64,000 nucleotides of DNA from Stenotrophomonas maltophilia (lineage in GTDB: Bacteria; Pseudomonadota; Gammaproteobacteria; Xanthomonadales; Xanthomonadaceae). How positions within the stretch are numbered: position 1 is the first letter of the stretch; each line of letters starts with the position of its first letter. The translations under genes and the position numbers were made by a program. The DNA lies in contig NZ_RAVT01000028.1 in assembly GCF_013464915.1 (NCBI RefSeq), positions 26,432 through 90,431 of the forward strand, written 5' to 3'. Under the pieces are notes generated by a model. It searched no databases. It saw only the letters and a program-made list of their open reading frames with translations, and was not told the origin of the DNA. Below are positions 18,206 to 27,266 of this stretch, in pieces.

Positions 18206-20163
18206 CTACGACCACGAGCGGGCCGCTGTTGCGCGTTCGCGGCGTACGCCGCGAGTTTTCCGCGGGCGAGCAGACATTGGTGGTACTCGACGGTATCGAC
18301 CTGGACATCCACGCGGGTGAGCTGGTGGCCATCGTAGGTCAATCCGGTTCCGGCAAATCCACGCTGATGAACATACTGGGCTGCCTGGATCGCCCTTCTG
18401 CTGGCATCTATCAGATCGGCGGGCGCGAGACTGCGCAGATGTCGCCCGATGAGCTGGCCGAGCTGCGTCGCGAGCATTTCGGCTTCATCTTCCAGCGCTA
18501 TCACCTGCTGACCGACCTGACTGCACTGGGCAATGTGGAAGTGCCCGCGATCTATGCCGGCATGCCTGCCGAGGCACGCCATGCGCGTGCGGCCACGCTG
18601 CTGTCGCGGCTTGGTCTGGGCGAGCGCATGCAGCATCTTCCTGGCGAACTGTCGGGTGGCCAGCAGCAGCGCGTCTCGATCGCGCGTGCGCTGATGAATG
18701 GCGGCGCGGTGATCTTCGCCGACGAGCCCACAGGTGCGCTGGACACACATTCCGGCAGGGAAGTGATGAAGATCCTCGGCGAGCTGCATGCCGAGGGCCA
18801 TACCGTGGTGCTGGTGACGCATGACATGGCCGTGGCCGAGCACGCGCAGCGCATCATCGAAATCCGTGATGGGCGGATTGTGGATGACCGTGCAACCGGT
18901 ACCGGTCCGGCAGCGGGCGTGGTGACGCCCGCCGTGCCCAAGCGCACGACGGACGGCTGGCAGGTCTGGCGGGACCGGTTCACTGAAGCTTTCCGGATGG
19001 CCCTGCGCGCCATGAATGCGCACCGCATGCGCACCTTCCTGACCATGCTCGGCATCATCATCGGCATTGCATCGGTCGTGTCGGTGGTGGCGCTGGGCAC
19101 CGGCGCACGGCAGGCCATCCTGTCCAACATCGCCTCCTTGGGCACCAGCACCATCGAGATCTATCCCGGCTCGGGTTTCGGCGACCTGCATTCGGCGCGC
19201 GTGGAAACGCTCACCCCCGGCGACAGCGTGGCCCTGGCCGGGCAGCCGTTCGTCGACAGCGCCACGCCCGGCGTTGCCACCACCGGTACCGCGCTGCGCG
19301 GCAACCGCTCGGCCAGCGTGCAGGTGCAGGGCGTCAGCGAGCAGTATTTCCGCGTACATGGCCTGAAGTTGGGCGAAGGCGCCTTCTTCGGCCCGCCCGC
19401 CGTGGCCGGCTACCAGCAGGTGGTGGTGATCGATGCCAATACCCGCGCCCGCTTCTTCGCTGCGGCGGACAATCCCATCGGCCAGAGCCTGCTGCTGGGC
19501 AACGTGCCGGTACGCGTGGTGGGCGTGGTGAAGAAGGACGCCGGCGCGGCCAGCGATGCCTCGTTGCTGCGGGTGTGGCTGCCCTACACCACCACCATGG
19601 CGCGCATGCTCGGGCAGCGGCATGTTTCCAGCATCACCGTGCGCGTCTCCGATGCGATCAGCATGGAAGCGGCCGAGCAGGCCATCGCGCGATTGCTGAC
19701 GCGGCGCCACGGCAGCACCGATTTCTACATGAGCAACAACGCGAAGATCCGTGAATCCATCGAACAGACCACCGGCATCCTGACCATGATGATCAGCTCC
19801 ATCGCCGCCATCGCATTGGTGGTCGGCGGAATCGGCGTGATGAACATCATGCTGGTGTCGGTGACCGAGCGCACACGCGAGATCGGTGTGCGCATGGCGG
19901 TGGGCGCGCGCCGTAGTGACATCCTGCAGCAGTTCCTGATCGAATCGGTATTGGTGTGCCTGCTCGGCGGCCTGCTCGGCATCGGCGTGGCCCTGGCGCT
20001 GGGTGCCGCATTGGAGGTGGCCAAGGTGGGTTTCAGCCTGGTGTTCTCCGTCCATTCGATTCTGGCCGCCTTCGCCTGTTCCAGCCTGATTGGTATTGGC
20101 TTCGGTTTCCTGCCCGCGCGCCGCGCCGCCCAGCTGGATCCAGTGGAGGCCCTGGTTCGATAG
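18202..20163 (+). CDS. macB: MacB-type ABC transporter (ATPase-permease fusion)
   Basis: A 653-residue fusion. The N-terminal ATPase has Walker A GQSGSGKST, the signature LSGGQQQRVSIARAL, Walker B VIFADEPTGALD and the switch His in LVTHD. The C-terminal half has the MacB/FtsX topology: a first helix near residue 280, a large periplasmic domain of about 220 residues, and three helices at the end with ERTREIGVRMAVGARR. With MacA it drives efflux of macrolides, lipids, peptides or siderophores from the periplasm. Full length for the family. Confidence 0.93.
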   Translation: MTTTTSGPLLRVRGVRREFSAGEQTLVVLDGIDLDIHAGELVAIVGQSGSGKSTLMNILGCLDRPSAGIYQIGGRETAQMSPDELAELRREHFGFIFQRYHLLTDLTALGNVEVPAIYAGMPAEARHARAATLLSRLGLGERMQHLPGELSGGQQQRVSIARALMNGGAVIFADEPTGALDTHSGREVMKILGELHAEGHTVVLVTHDMAVAEHAQRIIEIRDGRIVDDRATGTGPAAGVVTPAVPKRTTDGWQVWRDRFTEAFRMALRAMNAHRMRTFLTMLGIIIGIASVVSVVALGTGARQAILSNIASLGTSTIEIYPGSGFGDLHSARVETLTPGDSVALAGQPFVDSATPGVATTGTALRGNRSASVQVQGVSEQYFRVHGLKLGEGAFFGPPAVAGYQQVVVIDANTRARFFAAADNPIGQSLLLGNVPVRVVGVVKKDAGAASDASLLRVWLPYTTTMARMLGQRHVSSITVRVSDAISMEAAEQAIARLLTRRHGSTDFYMSNNAKIRESIEQTTGILTMMISSIAAIALVVGGIGVMNIMLVSVTERTREIGVRMAVGARRSDILQQFLIESVLVCLLGGLLGIGVALALGAALEVAKVGFSLVFSVHSILAAFACSSLIGIGFGFLPARRAAQLDPVEALVR

Positions 20164-20253
20164 CCACCGCATCTGCCAGCAGTGACGGCAGGTTCGCGCA
20201 ATGTCTGCGCGGTCTACTGCAGCTACCAACAATGTCCGCACAGGAGCTGGACG

Positions 20254-20652
20254 ATGTTTCTGAAACCAGGAAGAACCTCACTACTGCTGGCAGCAACCGT
20301 ACAACTGCTTGTGCTGCTGCCCTACTCCGGCGATGCCCACGCACAACGAGGCGACCGCTACGCCACGCAGTGGAACCAGGGCTACCGTGATCGCGATCGT
20401 GATGCCTGGGAGCGTCGTGAGCGCGAACGCGAACGTGAGCGGGAACGCGAGCGCCGGCACGACGCCAAAGCCACCGGCGTGGTGGTGGGCGTGGTGGGTG
20501 CAGCAGTGGTGGCCGGCGTGATCGCCGCAGCCGCCAAGCGTGAACGCGAAACCCGCGAACGTGCCGACTACTGCATGAACCGCTACGGCAACTACGACCG
20601 CCGCAACGATACCTATCGCGGCGCCGACGGCTACACCTATCCCTGCCGCTGA
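20254..20652 (+). CDS. Small exported protein with Arg/Glu repeat and glycine-zipper-like segment
   Basis: A 132-residue protein starting at ATG 20254 behind CAGGAG, with a signal peptide ending near HA-Q. The mature part has an Arg/Asp/Glu tract (about residues 38-67, many RE pairs), a Gly/Ala/Val segment (GVVVGVVGAAVVAGVIAA), and a tail with two cysteines. The tract is built from repeated CGYGAR-type codons, so it can expand or contract by slippage. Function unknown; probably envelope-associated. Confidence 0.65.
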   Translation: MFLKPGRTSLLLAATVQLLVLLPYSGDAHAQRGDRYATQWNQGYRDRDRDAWERRERERERERERERRHDAKATGVVVGVVGAAVVAGVIAAAAKRERETRERADYCMNRYGNYDRRNDTYRGADGYTYPCR

Positions 20653-20679
20653 TTGACCCTCAACAAGGACAAACACCCC

Positions 20680-21057
20680 ATGACCAGAACTGCTCTGTTG
20701 ATTGCCCTGTGCGCTGCGCCATTGCTTGCCGGGGCCGCACCGGCCGACCCGAAACAGGCCTACATCGATTCCACGTTCACCGCGATGGATGCCAACAAGG
20801 ATGGTCGCGTCGACAAGGCCGAATACATGAAATTCCAGCAGGGACGCTTCAGCAGGCGGGCCGATTCGATCGACGCCGCGTTCACTGCCATGGACATCAA
20901 CAAGGACGGCAGGATCAGCAAAGAGGAAGCCACCGTGGTGCCGGAGATCGCGAAGTATTTTGCGGGCCTTGACACCGATGGCGACGGCTATCTGTCGCTG
21001 AAGGAAATGCAGCAGGCCATGGTTGCCGCTCAGACTGCAGACGCGCCAACAAAGTGA
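20680..21057 (+). CDS. Periplasmic EF-hand (calmodulin-like) protein
   Basis: A 125-residue exported protein with a signal peptide (ALLIALCAAPLLAGAAP) and three canonical Ca-binding loops: DANKDGRVDKAE, DINKDGRISKEE and DTDGDGYLSLKE. Each has Asp at positions 1, 3 (or Asn) and 5 and Glu at 12. Likely a periplasmic Ca buffer or sensor; small EF-hand proteins are common in xanthomonads. Start at ATG 20680 rather than the weaker codon at 20653, because only this gives a clean signal peptide. It follows the gene at 20254 by 27 bp. Confidence 0.85.
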   Translation: MTRTALLIALCAAPLLAGAAPADPKQAYIDSTFTAMDANKDGRVDKAEYMKFQQGRFSRRADSIDAAFTAMDINKDGRISKEEATVVPEIAKYFAGLDTDGDGYLSLKEMQQAMVAAQTADAPTK

Positions 21058-21172
21058 ATCCAGGGCGGGGCGCTGAAGATGGATGCCCACCTGGGCGCGG
21101 TGCGGGTTGAATACGCCCACTTCCCACGATAGCCTCCGAGGTGCCCAAGGAGGGCTATCAACGGAGTGAAGC

Positions 21173-21370
21173 ATGAAGATTGGATTCAAGCTGTCTGTTG
21201 CTATTGCGGCTGCTGCACTGACCCTGGGAATCGGCAGTGCCTCCGCGCAGTCCCGCTGTACCCCGTGCTACACCGCCTACGACGCTTGTCTGGCGGCGGG
21301 CAATGGCGAGAACGTCTGCTACCCGGCGTTTGCCCGTTGCCTGAGAAACAGCGGCTGCACCATCCCGTAA
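21173..21370 (+). CDS. Small secreted cysteine-rich protein
   Basis: A 65-residue protein. A signal peptide (SVAIAAAALTLGIGSASA) leaves a mature part of about 39 residues with six cysteines, arranged CxxC-x6-C-x9-C-x6-C-x5-C. This looks like a small disulfide-rich exported peptide. A ribosome-binding site (GGAGTGAAGC) precedes ATG 21173. Function unknown. Confidence 0.65.
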   Translation: MKIGFKLSVAIAAAALTLGIGSASAQSRCTPCYTAYDACLAAGNGENVCYPAFARCLRNSGCTIP

Positions 21371-21770
21371 GTCACGCGTTGCCGTGATGTGTGCCGGCCC
21401 CCATCCAGGGGCTGGCATTGGTGCTTCTCGAAAGGTGTTCCTCGCTCCCCACGGTATCAGTCTGCATTCCAGCTGGCCGGCAAAGCCGAGCATGCACGCA
21501 GAATACTCATCCACCATATCGGTAGCACAATGCGACTGGCGCATTTGCGCGACGGCGTGCGGACCCGGTGCTGAGCCCCTGACACCCTTTGTCGTCCTTT
21601 GCAGCGCCAACTCTGCCAGGTGACAGTACCAGACGGCAGATCGTCCCAATTCAGGTATCCTTGCGCGCAGTCAGCCACGCCTTCATGCGGCCGCTGCGGC
21701 GCAGCATCGTCGTTGCCGACGAACACACGATTCGCCATGGATGTTTCAACGTAGTCACAGGGGAAAATGG
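21371..21770. other. Intergenic stretch without a convincing gene
   Basis: About 400 bp between two small exported-protein genes. Open frames on both strands here lack ribosome-binding sites and coding-like composition. The last 60 bp should hold the promoter of the 21771 gene. I see no RNA gene or repeat. Confidence 0.5.
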
Positions 21771-22337
21771 ATGAAGAAGTTCATGTTCGCGGCGATCATC
21801 GCCGTGTCGCTGGTAGGTTGCACCACCAATCCTCCGCTCAATTTCTCGGTCCCGAATGTCGGCGTCAGCAGCAAGAAGATTGATGGCGAGTTGAAGTCGC
21901 TGACGGTCTCGCTGGCACGTCCGGATGAAGCCAAGGGCAAGATCCCCGCGCAGGCCCAGCACGAAGTTCCGCAGATGTGGCAGAACGCGCTGACCGAAGC
22001 GCTGAACAAAATGGCGGTGTTCCGCGACGACGCGCCGGTGAAATTGAGCCTGTCGGTGAAGATCCTGGCGATCGACATTCCGAGCTTCGGTGCATCGATG
22101 ACCACCAGGACGATCGCCCGCTACGAGCTGATCGATCGTGCAACCGGTAGCATCGTCTACACTCAGGATGTCAGCGCGTCCGGCGAAGTTCCGTTCAACT
22201 ACGCCTTCGCAGGCATGATCCGTGCCCGTGAGTCGATCAGCCGCTCGGCCCAGAACAACATCGCCCAGTTCCTGCAGGCTCTGGAGACAGTGGATATCTC
22301 CAAGCCGATGTTCCCGAACAAGCAGGAAGCGCCGTGA
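21771..22337 (+). CDS. Putative lipoprotein, unknown function
   Basis: A 188-residue lipoprotein with lipobox LVGC at residues 13-16. The mature domain is mixed alpha/beta and reads like a small periplasmic protein assembled at the envelope (VKLSLSVKILAIDIPSFGAS, IARYELIDRATGSIVYTQDV). It overlaps the next lipoprotein gene by 4 bp (GTGA), so the two are translationally coupled. No enzyme motif. The start is ATG 21771. Confidence 0.75.
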   Translation: MKKFMFAAIIAVSLVGCTTNPPLNFSVPNVGVSSKKIDGELKSLTVSLARPDEAKGKIPAQAQHEVPQMWQNALTEALNKMAVFRDDAPVKLSLSVKILAIDIPSFGASMTTRTIARYELIDRATGSIVYTQDVSASGEVPFNYAFAGMIRARESISRSAQNNIAQFLQALETVDISKPMFPNKQEAP

Positions 22338-22804
22338 AGCGCCTGCTGCTGGCAGCATCCGCTGCTGTGATACTGACCGCATGCGCACCAAATGTGCGCA
22401 CGGACAGCTACTCCATCGGTTCGGTGGGACAGGTCAATCGCACCGTCAGCGGCACGGTCATCAGCGTCCGCGCGGTCAGTATTGACGGCTCACAGGGCGG
22501 TGGTGCCGTTGCCGGCGCTGCGGCTGGCGGCGTGGCCGGCTCCACCATCGGTGGCAGCGACCAGGCGGCGGCCATCGGTGCCATTGGCGGCCTGGTGGTA
22601 GGCGCGATTGCCGGCGCAGCCTCCGAACGCGCACTTTCGCAGGCCAAGGGCCTGGAGTACGTGGTGCAGACCGAGAACGGCAATCTGATGACAGTTGTAC
22701 AAGGCCCCGATCCGGTATTCAGCACCGGCATGCGGGTGCTGGTGCTGTATGGGTCACCCTCGCGGATCATTGCCGATCCACGCCAGTCGAAGTCGGCCCC
22801 GTAA
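22334..22804 (+). CDS. Glycine-zipper (SlyB/Pcp-like) outer-membrane lipoprotein
   Basis: A 156-residue lipoprotein beginning at GTG 22334 within the previous gene's stop. The lipobox is LTAC at residues 14-17. A Gly/Ala-rich glycine-zipper segment (AGAAAGGVAGSTIGG and AIGGLVVGAIAGA) lies near residues 58-95, as in SlyB/Pcp lipoproteins, followed by a short beta domain. Such proteins stabilise the outer membrane under stress. It forms a two-gene unit with the lipoprotein gene upstream. Confidence 0.82.
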   Translation: MKRLLLAASAAVILTACAPNVRTDSYSIGSVGQVNRTVSGTVISVRAVSIDGSQGGGAVAGAAAGGVAGSTIGGSDQAAAIGAIGGLVVGAIAGAASERALSQAKGLEYVVQTENGNLMTVVQGPDPVFSTGMRVLVLYGSPSRIIADPRQSKSAP

Positions 22805-22810
22805 ACGCGG

Positions 22811-22834
22811 CGATGCCCCTTTCATGGGGCATCG
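22811..22834. terminator. Hairpin between convergent genes
   Basis: A perfect 9-bp stem (CGATGCCCC / GGGGCATCG) with a 6-nt loop lies 6 bp after the lipoprotein gene and before the end of the convergent effector gene. No strong T-run follows, so it may act with Rho or from both sides. Confidence 0.55.
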
Positions 22835-22852
22835 CTCTGCTGCGGTGCGATT

Positions 22853-24175
22853 TCAACCCATCCGCACCGCGTGACTCTCGCGAGTCTGCACTTCGATATC
22901 CTGCTGGCGCTGCATGAGCGCCTGCTGCCGCTCCAGGCTGGCGGCTTCCATCTGCTGCAAAGACTGCGCAACCGGCGTATGTACTGCTACATCCGTGGGC
23001 ATTGAAACGCGCAGATGGGCGGGATCGTTCATCTCGCCCTGCACCACGAACACGTTGCGCCCTGCGGGAGTATCGGCCGTCTGGGCGCTCAGCAGCACGT
23101 GATCGGCACGTTCAAGCTGGTTGCGGCGGGCCAACGCCATCACGCTCGCCACAAGACGCTCGCTGTTCTCATCGTGGGTGCGCCCCGCGCTGGCATCGAT
23201 CGCGGCAACGCCTTCGCGCACCTGCTGCATCAGTGCGTACTCCCGATGGCCTGGGCCGATGTCCGCCAGACGGGTCGGCGCCTGCGAGGGATCCGGCACG
23301 TCGTCCACCGCTGCCGTCAGCGGGCTGCGGGTAATCGTCCGATACGGGTCGTCCGGGTGGAACTGGGTACGCTTTTCCTGGCGCTCCAGACGAACCTCGC
23401 GGGCGTCGTTGAGTTCGGCGATACGGGAGGGATCGGTGATCTCGCGCAGCGACACGTGGCCGCCGCCTGCACTGACGCTGGCCCATTTCCTGTCCGCCTC
23501 GAAGTACATCGCGTAGTAGCTGTTGCCACCGATGACGTTCGGATCGACCGACGAGCGCCCTTCCAGGGCCTGGGTGGCTTCCAGCACGCTCAAGCGGGTC
23601 AGGTACTGTCCGCCCTTCGTCCATCCCATCTGGCTGATGGCATCGACGCTGGTATTGCCTACGCGCGGGCCTCCGGCGTAGTCATTGTTGAGCATGTTGG
23701 TCCAGATCTGTTCCAGCTTCCCGGGGCCGCTCTTCTGCTCCGCCACCTGCAGCAGCACGCGCGGCGTCCAACAGTTTGGATCAAGCTCATGCCGTTCAAA
23801 TGCCCGGTCGTGGGCCAGCATCACATCCTTGCCGGGAAGATTCAGTGCCATTTCGGGACGCCCCTGCTCCATCCAGTACAAGCGCCGCTCCAGGTCCTGG
23901 CGCAGAAGCGTCTGCCCAAACACCTCCCATTGGCGCTCGCTCAGCTGCGCGTCGGGAAAGCCGGATCCCTTGCCCTCCTGGTGCCGTGCATAGTCCTGTG
24001 CGTAGCTGTTTGCAACGCGGCCTGGCAGGCTGTCGTTGCGAACAACACCCAGCGCCAGCGTCCCATAGCCATCCGCATCCGGCAGCTGCGACAGATAGTT
24101 CCAGTACAACTCGCGGTTTCCGGCCTTGGCATAGCTGGCCAGAATCTTGAGATTCTCTTGCGTCAATCCGCCCAT
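22853..24175 (-). CDS. X-T4SS antibacterial effector (XVIPCD tail)
   Basis: A 440-residue toxin predicted to be passed by VirD4 into neighbouring bacteria. The last 120 residues look like the XVIPCD recognition domain: LERADHVLLS corresponds to its GLxRIDHV motif and NVFVVQGEMND to its FAVQGxxD motif, and a Gln-rich tail follows, as in known X-Tfes. The N-terminal 250 residues (LYWNYLSQLPDADGYGTLAL) are a toxin domain I cannot assign to a fold. ATG 24175 follows AGGAG. It lies 22 bp after a lipoprotein gene, the usual order for immunity-effector pairs. From memory this may correspond to the Smlt3024/Smlt3025 pair of S. maltophilia K279a. Confidence 0.85.
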   Translation of the reverse strand: MGGLTQENLKILASYAKAGNRELYWNYLSQLPDADGYGTLALGVVRNDSLPGRVANSYAQDYARHQEGKGSGFPDAQLSERQWEVFGQTLLRQDLERRLYWMEQGRPEMALNLPGKDVMLAHDRAFERHELDPNCWTPRVLLQVAEQKSGPGKLEQIWTNMLNNDYAGGPRVGNTSVDAISQMGWTKGGQYLTRLSVLEATQALEGRSSVDPNVIGGNSYYAMYFEADRKWASVSAGGGHVSLREITDPSRIAELNDAREVRLERQEKRTQFHPDDPYRTITRSPLTAAVDDVPDPSQAPTRLADIGPGHREYALMQQVREGVAAIDASAGRTHDENSERLVASVMALARRNQLERADHVLLSAQTADTPAGRNVFVVQGEMNDPAHLRVSMPTDVAVHTPVAQSLQQMEAASLERQQALMQRQQDIEVQTRESHAVRMG

Positions 24176-24197
24176 TGCCAGCTCCTGAATGCATTCA

Positions 24198-25061
24198 TTA
24201 TCGGACTCGGGTGCGCGCGAGGACACCCCGCACCGCATCCTCCATCCGCTTCCAGTCAGCCAGGAAGGCCCGCTTGTAGTTCAGCGAGATGGAAAGCTTG
24301 TTCTCCACATCCGAGAAGTAGTGGAAACACCCTGCCGCAGCTTGTCCTTGCTCGCTGATGACCTGATCGCCCTGCAGGCGAACGCCATCCCCCCGGAATG
24401 CCGTGCTTTCGCATTTGATGAATGTGGCCAGGCTGCCATTGGGAGCGCGCGCGATGTACCAGTCATCTTCATAGGCAGGATTTCGGATGGGCGGTTTTCC
24501 ATAGCGCGCTTCGTACTCCTTCGAGAAAACCTCCATCCTCGTTTCATCGATGGCGTAAGGCGTCAGGCCCATGACGTCGGGCCGCGCAATCCGCAGATCG
24601 AGCCGATCCCGAGGATCCCCTCGCTCCACCGATCCTTCCTCGGTGGATGCCTGGTTGGAGGATAATCGCTCCAATGATGTTTCGATTGGCGCACGGTCGA
24701 TGTAATCGATCGCCACAGCAATCTCCTTCCGGAAATCATTCGTACGCGGATTCGCCCGGGCACCCGGAGCAGTCGGCTTCATGTCCGGCCACTCGATGAC
24801 CAGCGTCACGCCCTCGCCCGGCCACGGTGCGATCTGACTGTCCAGGTAGTTGGCTGGAATGCGGAAGGTATTCGGCCCGAGCTTCACGTCCACGGGCGCG
24901 TCGGTATAGGTATGGCCGTTGATCGTGCGGCCGGTCTGGGTTGCGCCGGACATGGCGGAATTCCTTTCGTGTTCGTTGGACGGTGGCCGCGCACATGCGC
25001 CGGCACTCACTGCAACGGCAAGTGCAAGCGTCAGACACCGGCTGGGAGACATTACGTGCAT
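24198..25061 (-). CDS. Immunity lipoprotein for the X-T4SS effector
   Basis: A 287-residue periplasmic lipoprotein: hydrophobic signal (LTLALAVAVSAGAC) with the acylated Cys near residue 22. The mature part is a mixed alpha/beta domain typical of periplasmic immunity proteins, with several DIR/DLR turns and two cysteines. It is the first gene of the operon with the effector and should protect the producer by binding the toxin in the periplasm. Three nearby ATGs (25067, 25061, 25052) are possible starts; none has a strong ribosome-binding site, and I use 25061. Confidence 0.8.
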   Translation of the reverse strand: MHVMSPSRCLTLALAVAVSAGACARPPSNEHERNSAMSGATQTGRTINGHTYTDAPVDVKLGPNTFRIPANYLDSQIAPWPGEGVTLVIEWPDMKPTAPGARANPRTNDFRKEIAVAIDYIDRAPIETSLERLSSNQASTEEGSVERGDPRDRLDLRIARPDVMGLTPYAIDETRMEVFSKEYEARYGKPPIRNPAYEDDWYIARAPNGSLATFIKCESTAFRGDGVRLQGDQVISEQGQAAAGCFHYFSDVENKLSISLNYKRAFLADWKRMEDAVRGVLARTRVR

Positions 25062-25258
25062 GGGCATTCCATTGCAGGGTTCCAGCTCCACTATAGGGAA
25101 CCAGGTGTCAACGGAACAGGAACCGTATCGCCGCCCTTCACGAAGCGAGGCAGCCCTGCACATGCGCTGCCTCCAGCACTACCGCTGTTGCCGTGGCCTC
25201 CGGAACGCTGCGGGGTGCGCGGGCCATGTCGACCACACTCGGCGCTACGCTTCAGACC

Positions 25259-25606
25259 TCAGCCGTCGCTGTCCGTGCGTCCATGGCCTCGATAGGTTTC
25301 ACCCCACTCGCGCATCGCCAGCAGCACCGGCACCAGCGTGCGCCCGAATTCGGAAAGCTCGTATTCCACCTTCGGCGGCACTTCCGGGTACACGTGGCGG
25401 ATCACCACGCCGTCAGCCTCCAGTTCCCGCAGCTGGCTGGTCAGCATGGACTGGGTCGCGTTGGGCACACGCCGCGTCAGCTCCATGAAGCGTCGCTTTC
25501 CTGTCATCAGGTGAAACAGAATGATCGGCTTCCACACGCCGCCCATCACCGACAGCGTGACTTCCACCGCGCAACCGCTCTTGCCGTCCCAACGCCTGCT
25601 ACGCAT
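25259..25606 (-). CDS. HxlR-family regulator
   Basis: A 115-residue winged-helix regulator with the HxlR core: VMGGVWKPIILFHLMTGKRR, then MLTSQLRELEADGVVIRHVY, then PKVEYELSEFGRTLVPVL. One cysteine (residue 12) sits where redox- or aldehyde-sensing HxlR members such as YodB and HypR have theirs. It is divergent from an AcuI/YhdH oxidoreductase, and direct repeats lie between the two genes. Confidence 0.92.
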   Translation of the reverse strand: MRSRRWDGKSGCAVEVTLSVMGGVWKPIILFHLMTGKRRFMELTRRVPNATQSMLTSQLRELEADGVVIRHVYPEVPPKVEYELSEFGRTLVPVLLAMREWGETYRGHGRTDSDG

Positions 25607-25614
25607 GCATACTC

Positions 25615-25644
25615 CGGAAAACCATAGTACCTACGGAAAATCAT
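25615..25644. promoter_or_regulatory. Direct repeats in the HxlR-acuI intergenic region
   Basis: CGGAAAACCAT (25615-25625) and CGGAAAATCAT (25634-25644) repeat with a 19-bp period, close to two helical turns, just upstream of the HxlR gene. A likely HxlR binding site. Confidence 0.5.
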
Positions 25645-25708
25645 CGTTCTTGTTGCGATAGTGGTGCGAGCCTAGCATGGGCTCATCCACTGAACGTGAG
25701 ACCGCACC

Positions 25709-26698
25709 ATGAGTTTCAAGGCACTGCTGACCCGCAAGACCAACGACGGCGTTTCCACGGAGCTGGTCGATTTCGACGAGGCCAACCTGATGGATGGCGA
25801 CGTGCTGGTGCAGGTCGAGTATTCCACGCTGAACTACAAGGACGCGCTGGCCCTCACCGGCACGCGCCCGGTGATCCGGACGTTTCCGTTGATTCCTGGC
25901 ATCGACCTGGCTGGCGTGGTGCTGGACTCCAGCAGCGTCGACTTCAAACCCGGCGACCGCGTTGTGCTCAATGGCTGGGACCTCAGCATGGGCCACCACG
26001 GCGGCCTCGCCCAGCGCGCCCGCGTTCGCGGCGAATGGCTCAACAGGATTCCCGCCAACCTGAGCACCCGTGACGCCATGGCCATCGGCACCGCCGGCTA
26101 CACCGCGATGCTGTGCGTGCTGGCACTGGAAGACGCCGGCGTGACGCCTGACAAGGGCGATGTGCTGGTCACCGGCGCCAACGGCGGCGTCGGCTCGATC
26201 GCGGTGGCGATCCTTTCAAAGCTGGGCTATCGCGTGGTGGCCGCCACCGGGCGCCCGGAACATGCCGGGTACCTGCACAGCCTGGGCGCCGCCGAGATCA
26301 TCGACCGCGCGCAGCTTTCAGAACCGCGCGACCGGCCGGTGAGCGCCGAGCGCTGGGCCGGCGTGGTCGATGTGGCGGGCGGCCCCACCCTCGTCAACGC
26401 CATTGCCGAGACGAAGTACCGAGGTGCAGTGGCCGCCTGCGGGCTGGCGCAGAGTGATGAGCTGCATGGCTCGGTGCTGCCCTTCATTCTCCGCAACGTG
26501 ACGCTTGCCGGCGTGGATTCGGTGAATGCGCCGCAGGACGTCCGCCAGCGCGCGTGGGACCGTCTTGCCACCGACCTGGACCCGCAGAAGCTCGAAAGCA
26601 CCGTGCAGCTGATCGGGCTTGCCGAGGTGCTGGACGTCTACGACCAGATCATTCCGGGCAAGGTGCGTGGGCGTATCGTTGTGGATGTGAATGCGTGA
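25709..26698 (+). CDS. acuI: MDR-superfamily quinone/acrylyl-CoA reductase (AcuI/YhdH)
   Basis: A 329-residue NADPH-dependent medium-chain reductase of the YhdH/AcuI group, with no catalytic zinc. Signatures are STLNYKDALALTG, PLIPGIDLAGVV, the Rossmann motif TGANGGVGSIAV near residue 155, and the C-terminal PGKVRGRIVVDV. It reduces acryloyl-CoA or related electrophilic enones. Control by the divergent HxlR regulator would make it an electrophile-response gene. Confidence 0.92.
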   Translation: MSFKALLTRKTNDGVSTELVDFDEANLMDGDVLVQVEYSTLNYKDALALTGTRPVIRTFPLIPGIDLAGVVLDSSSVDFKPGDRVVLNGWDLSMGHHGGLAQRARVRGEWLNRIPANLSTRDAMAIGTAGYTAMLCVLALEDAGVTPDKGDVLVTGANGGVGSIAVAILSKLGYRVVAATGRPEHAGYLHSLGAAEIIDRAQLSEPRDRPVSAERWAGVVDVAGGPTLVNAIAETKYRGAVAACGLAQSDELHGSVLPFILRNVTLAGVDSVNAPQDVRQRAWDRLATDLDPQKLESTVQLIGLAEVLDVYDQIIPGKVRGRIVVDVNA

Positions 26699-26844
26699 GC
26701 AGATTGTCTGGATCAACTGCATCTGATGCAGTTTCCATGCTGCGGCGAATGGTGAACACGCAGTGAAACAACGCGGGCGGCGGTGGCCTAAAGCCACTGC
26801 TGCTCGCATACGCTCGGGTTCCCATCGCTGCCTGGACACCTGAC

Positions 26845-27165
26845 ATGCCAATGACTGCATTCGCGCTTGCCGCTGCGCTTTCGGGCCTGCCCGACATCAC
26901 CTGGGAGCGCGAGCGCGCCGAGGATGCGCACCAGCTCATGCTGTGCCAGATCCATCGCGATGCGCTGAAGCAGAACGAAGCCAAGGACGATGCCTATCCG
27001 CGTGCCAAGGCGGTCTGCGATCTGCTGGCGCGCGAGTACAGGGACAAGTGGGATTTCGATGCGCAGGACGCCCTGGTCGCTTCGGCGGTGGATCTGGATG
27101 AGCTGATCCGACGTGGTGATGTGGTGGAAGTACCGCCGACGAAGCAGGATCGCGCCTACGAGTGA
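26845..27165 (+). CDS. Hypothetical protein (intact copy of a duplicated gene)
   Basis: A 106-residue soluble, acidic and helix-rich protein with no recognised domain. It matters mainly because a diverged, broken copy of this gene together with about 97 bp of its leader lies at 30219-30624, on the other side of the helicase gene. The surviving copy keeps one open frame from ATG 26845 to the stop. Confidence 0.7.
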   Translation: MPMTAFALAAALSGLPDITWERERAEDAHQLMLCQIHRDALKQNEAKDDAYPRAKAVCDLLAREYRDKWDFDAQDALVASAVDLDELIRRGDVVEVPPTKQDRAYE

Positions 27166-27266
27166 TGCCGTGCCGGCAGGCAAGGCCGCACGCATCGTCA
27201 AGCGCCCTTATCATGTGGGCCTGGGGGCGCTGTACGCCCCATTGACGCTTGCAGGGCAGTATCTGG

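Noticed and set aside
18103..20241. 712-codon open frame on the minus strand
   Set aside because: Shadow of macB; His/Gly/Ala-rich nonsense typical of an antisense frame.
25631..25999. Minus-strand frame next to the HxlR gene
   Set aside because: Shadow of acuI; it would also overlap the HxlR regulatory repeats.
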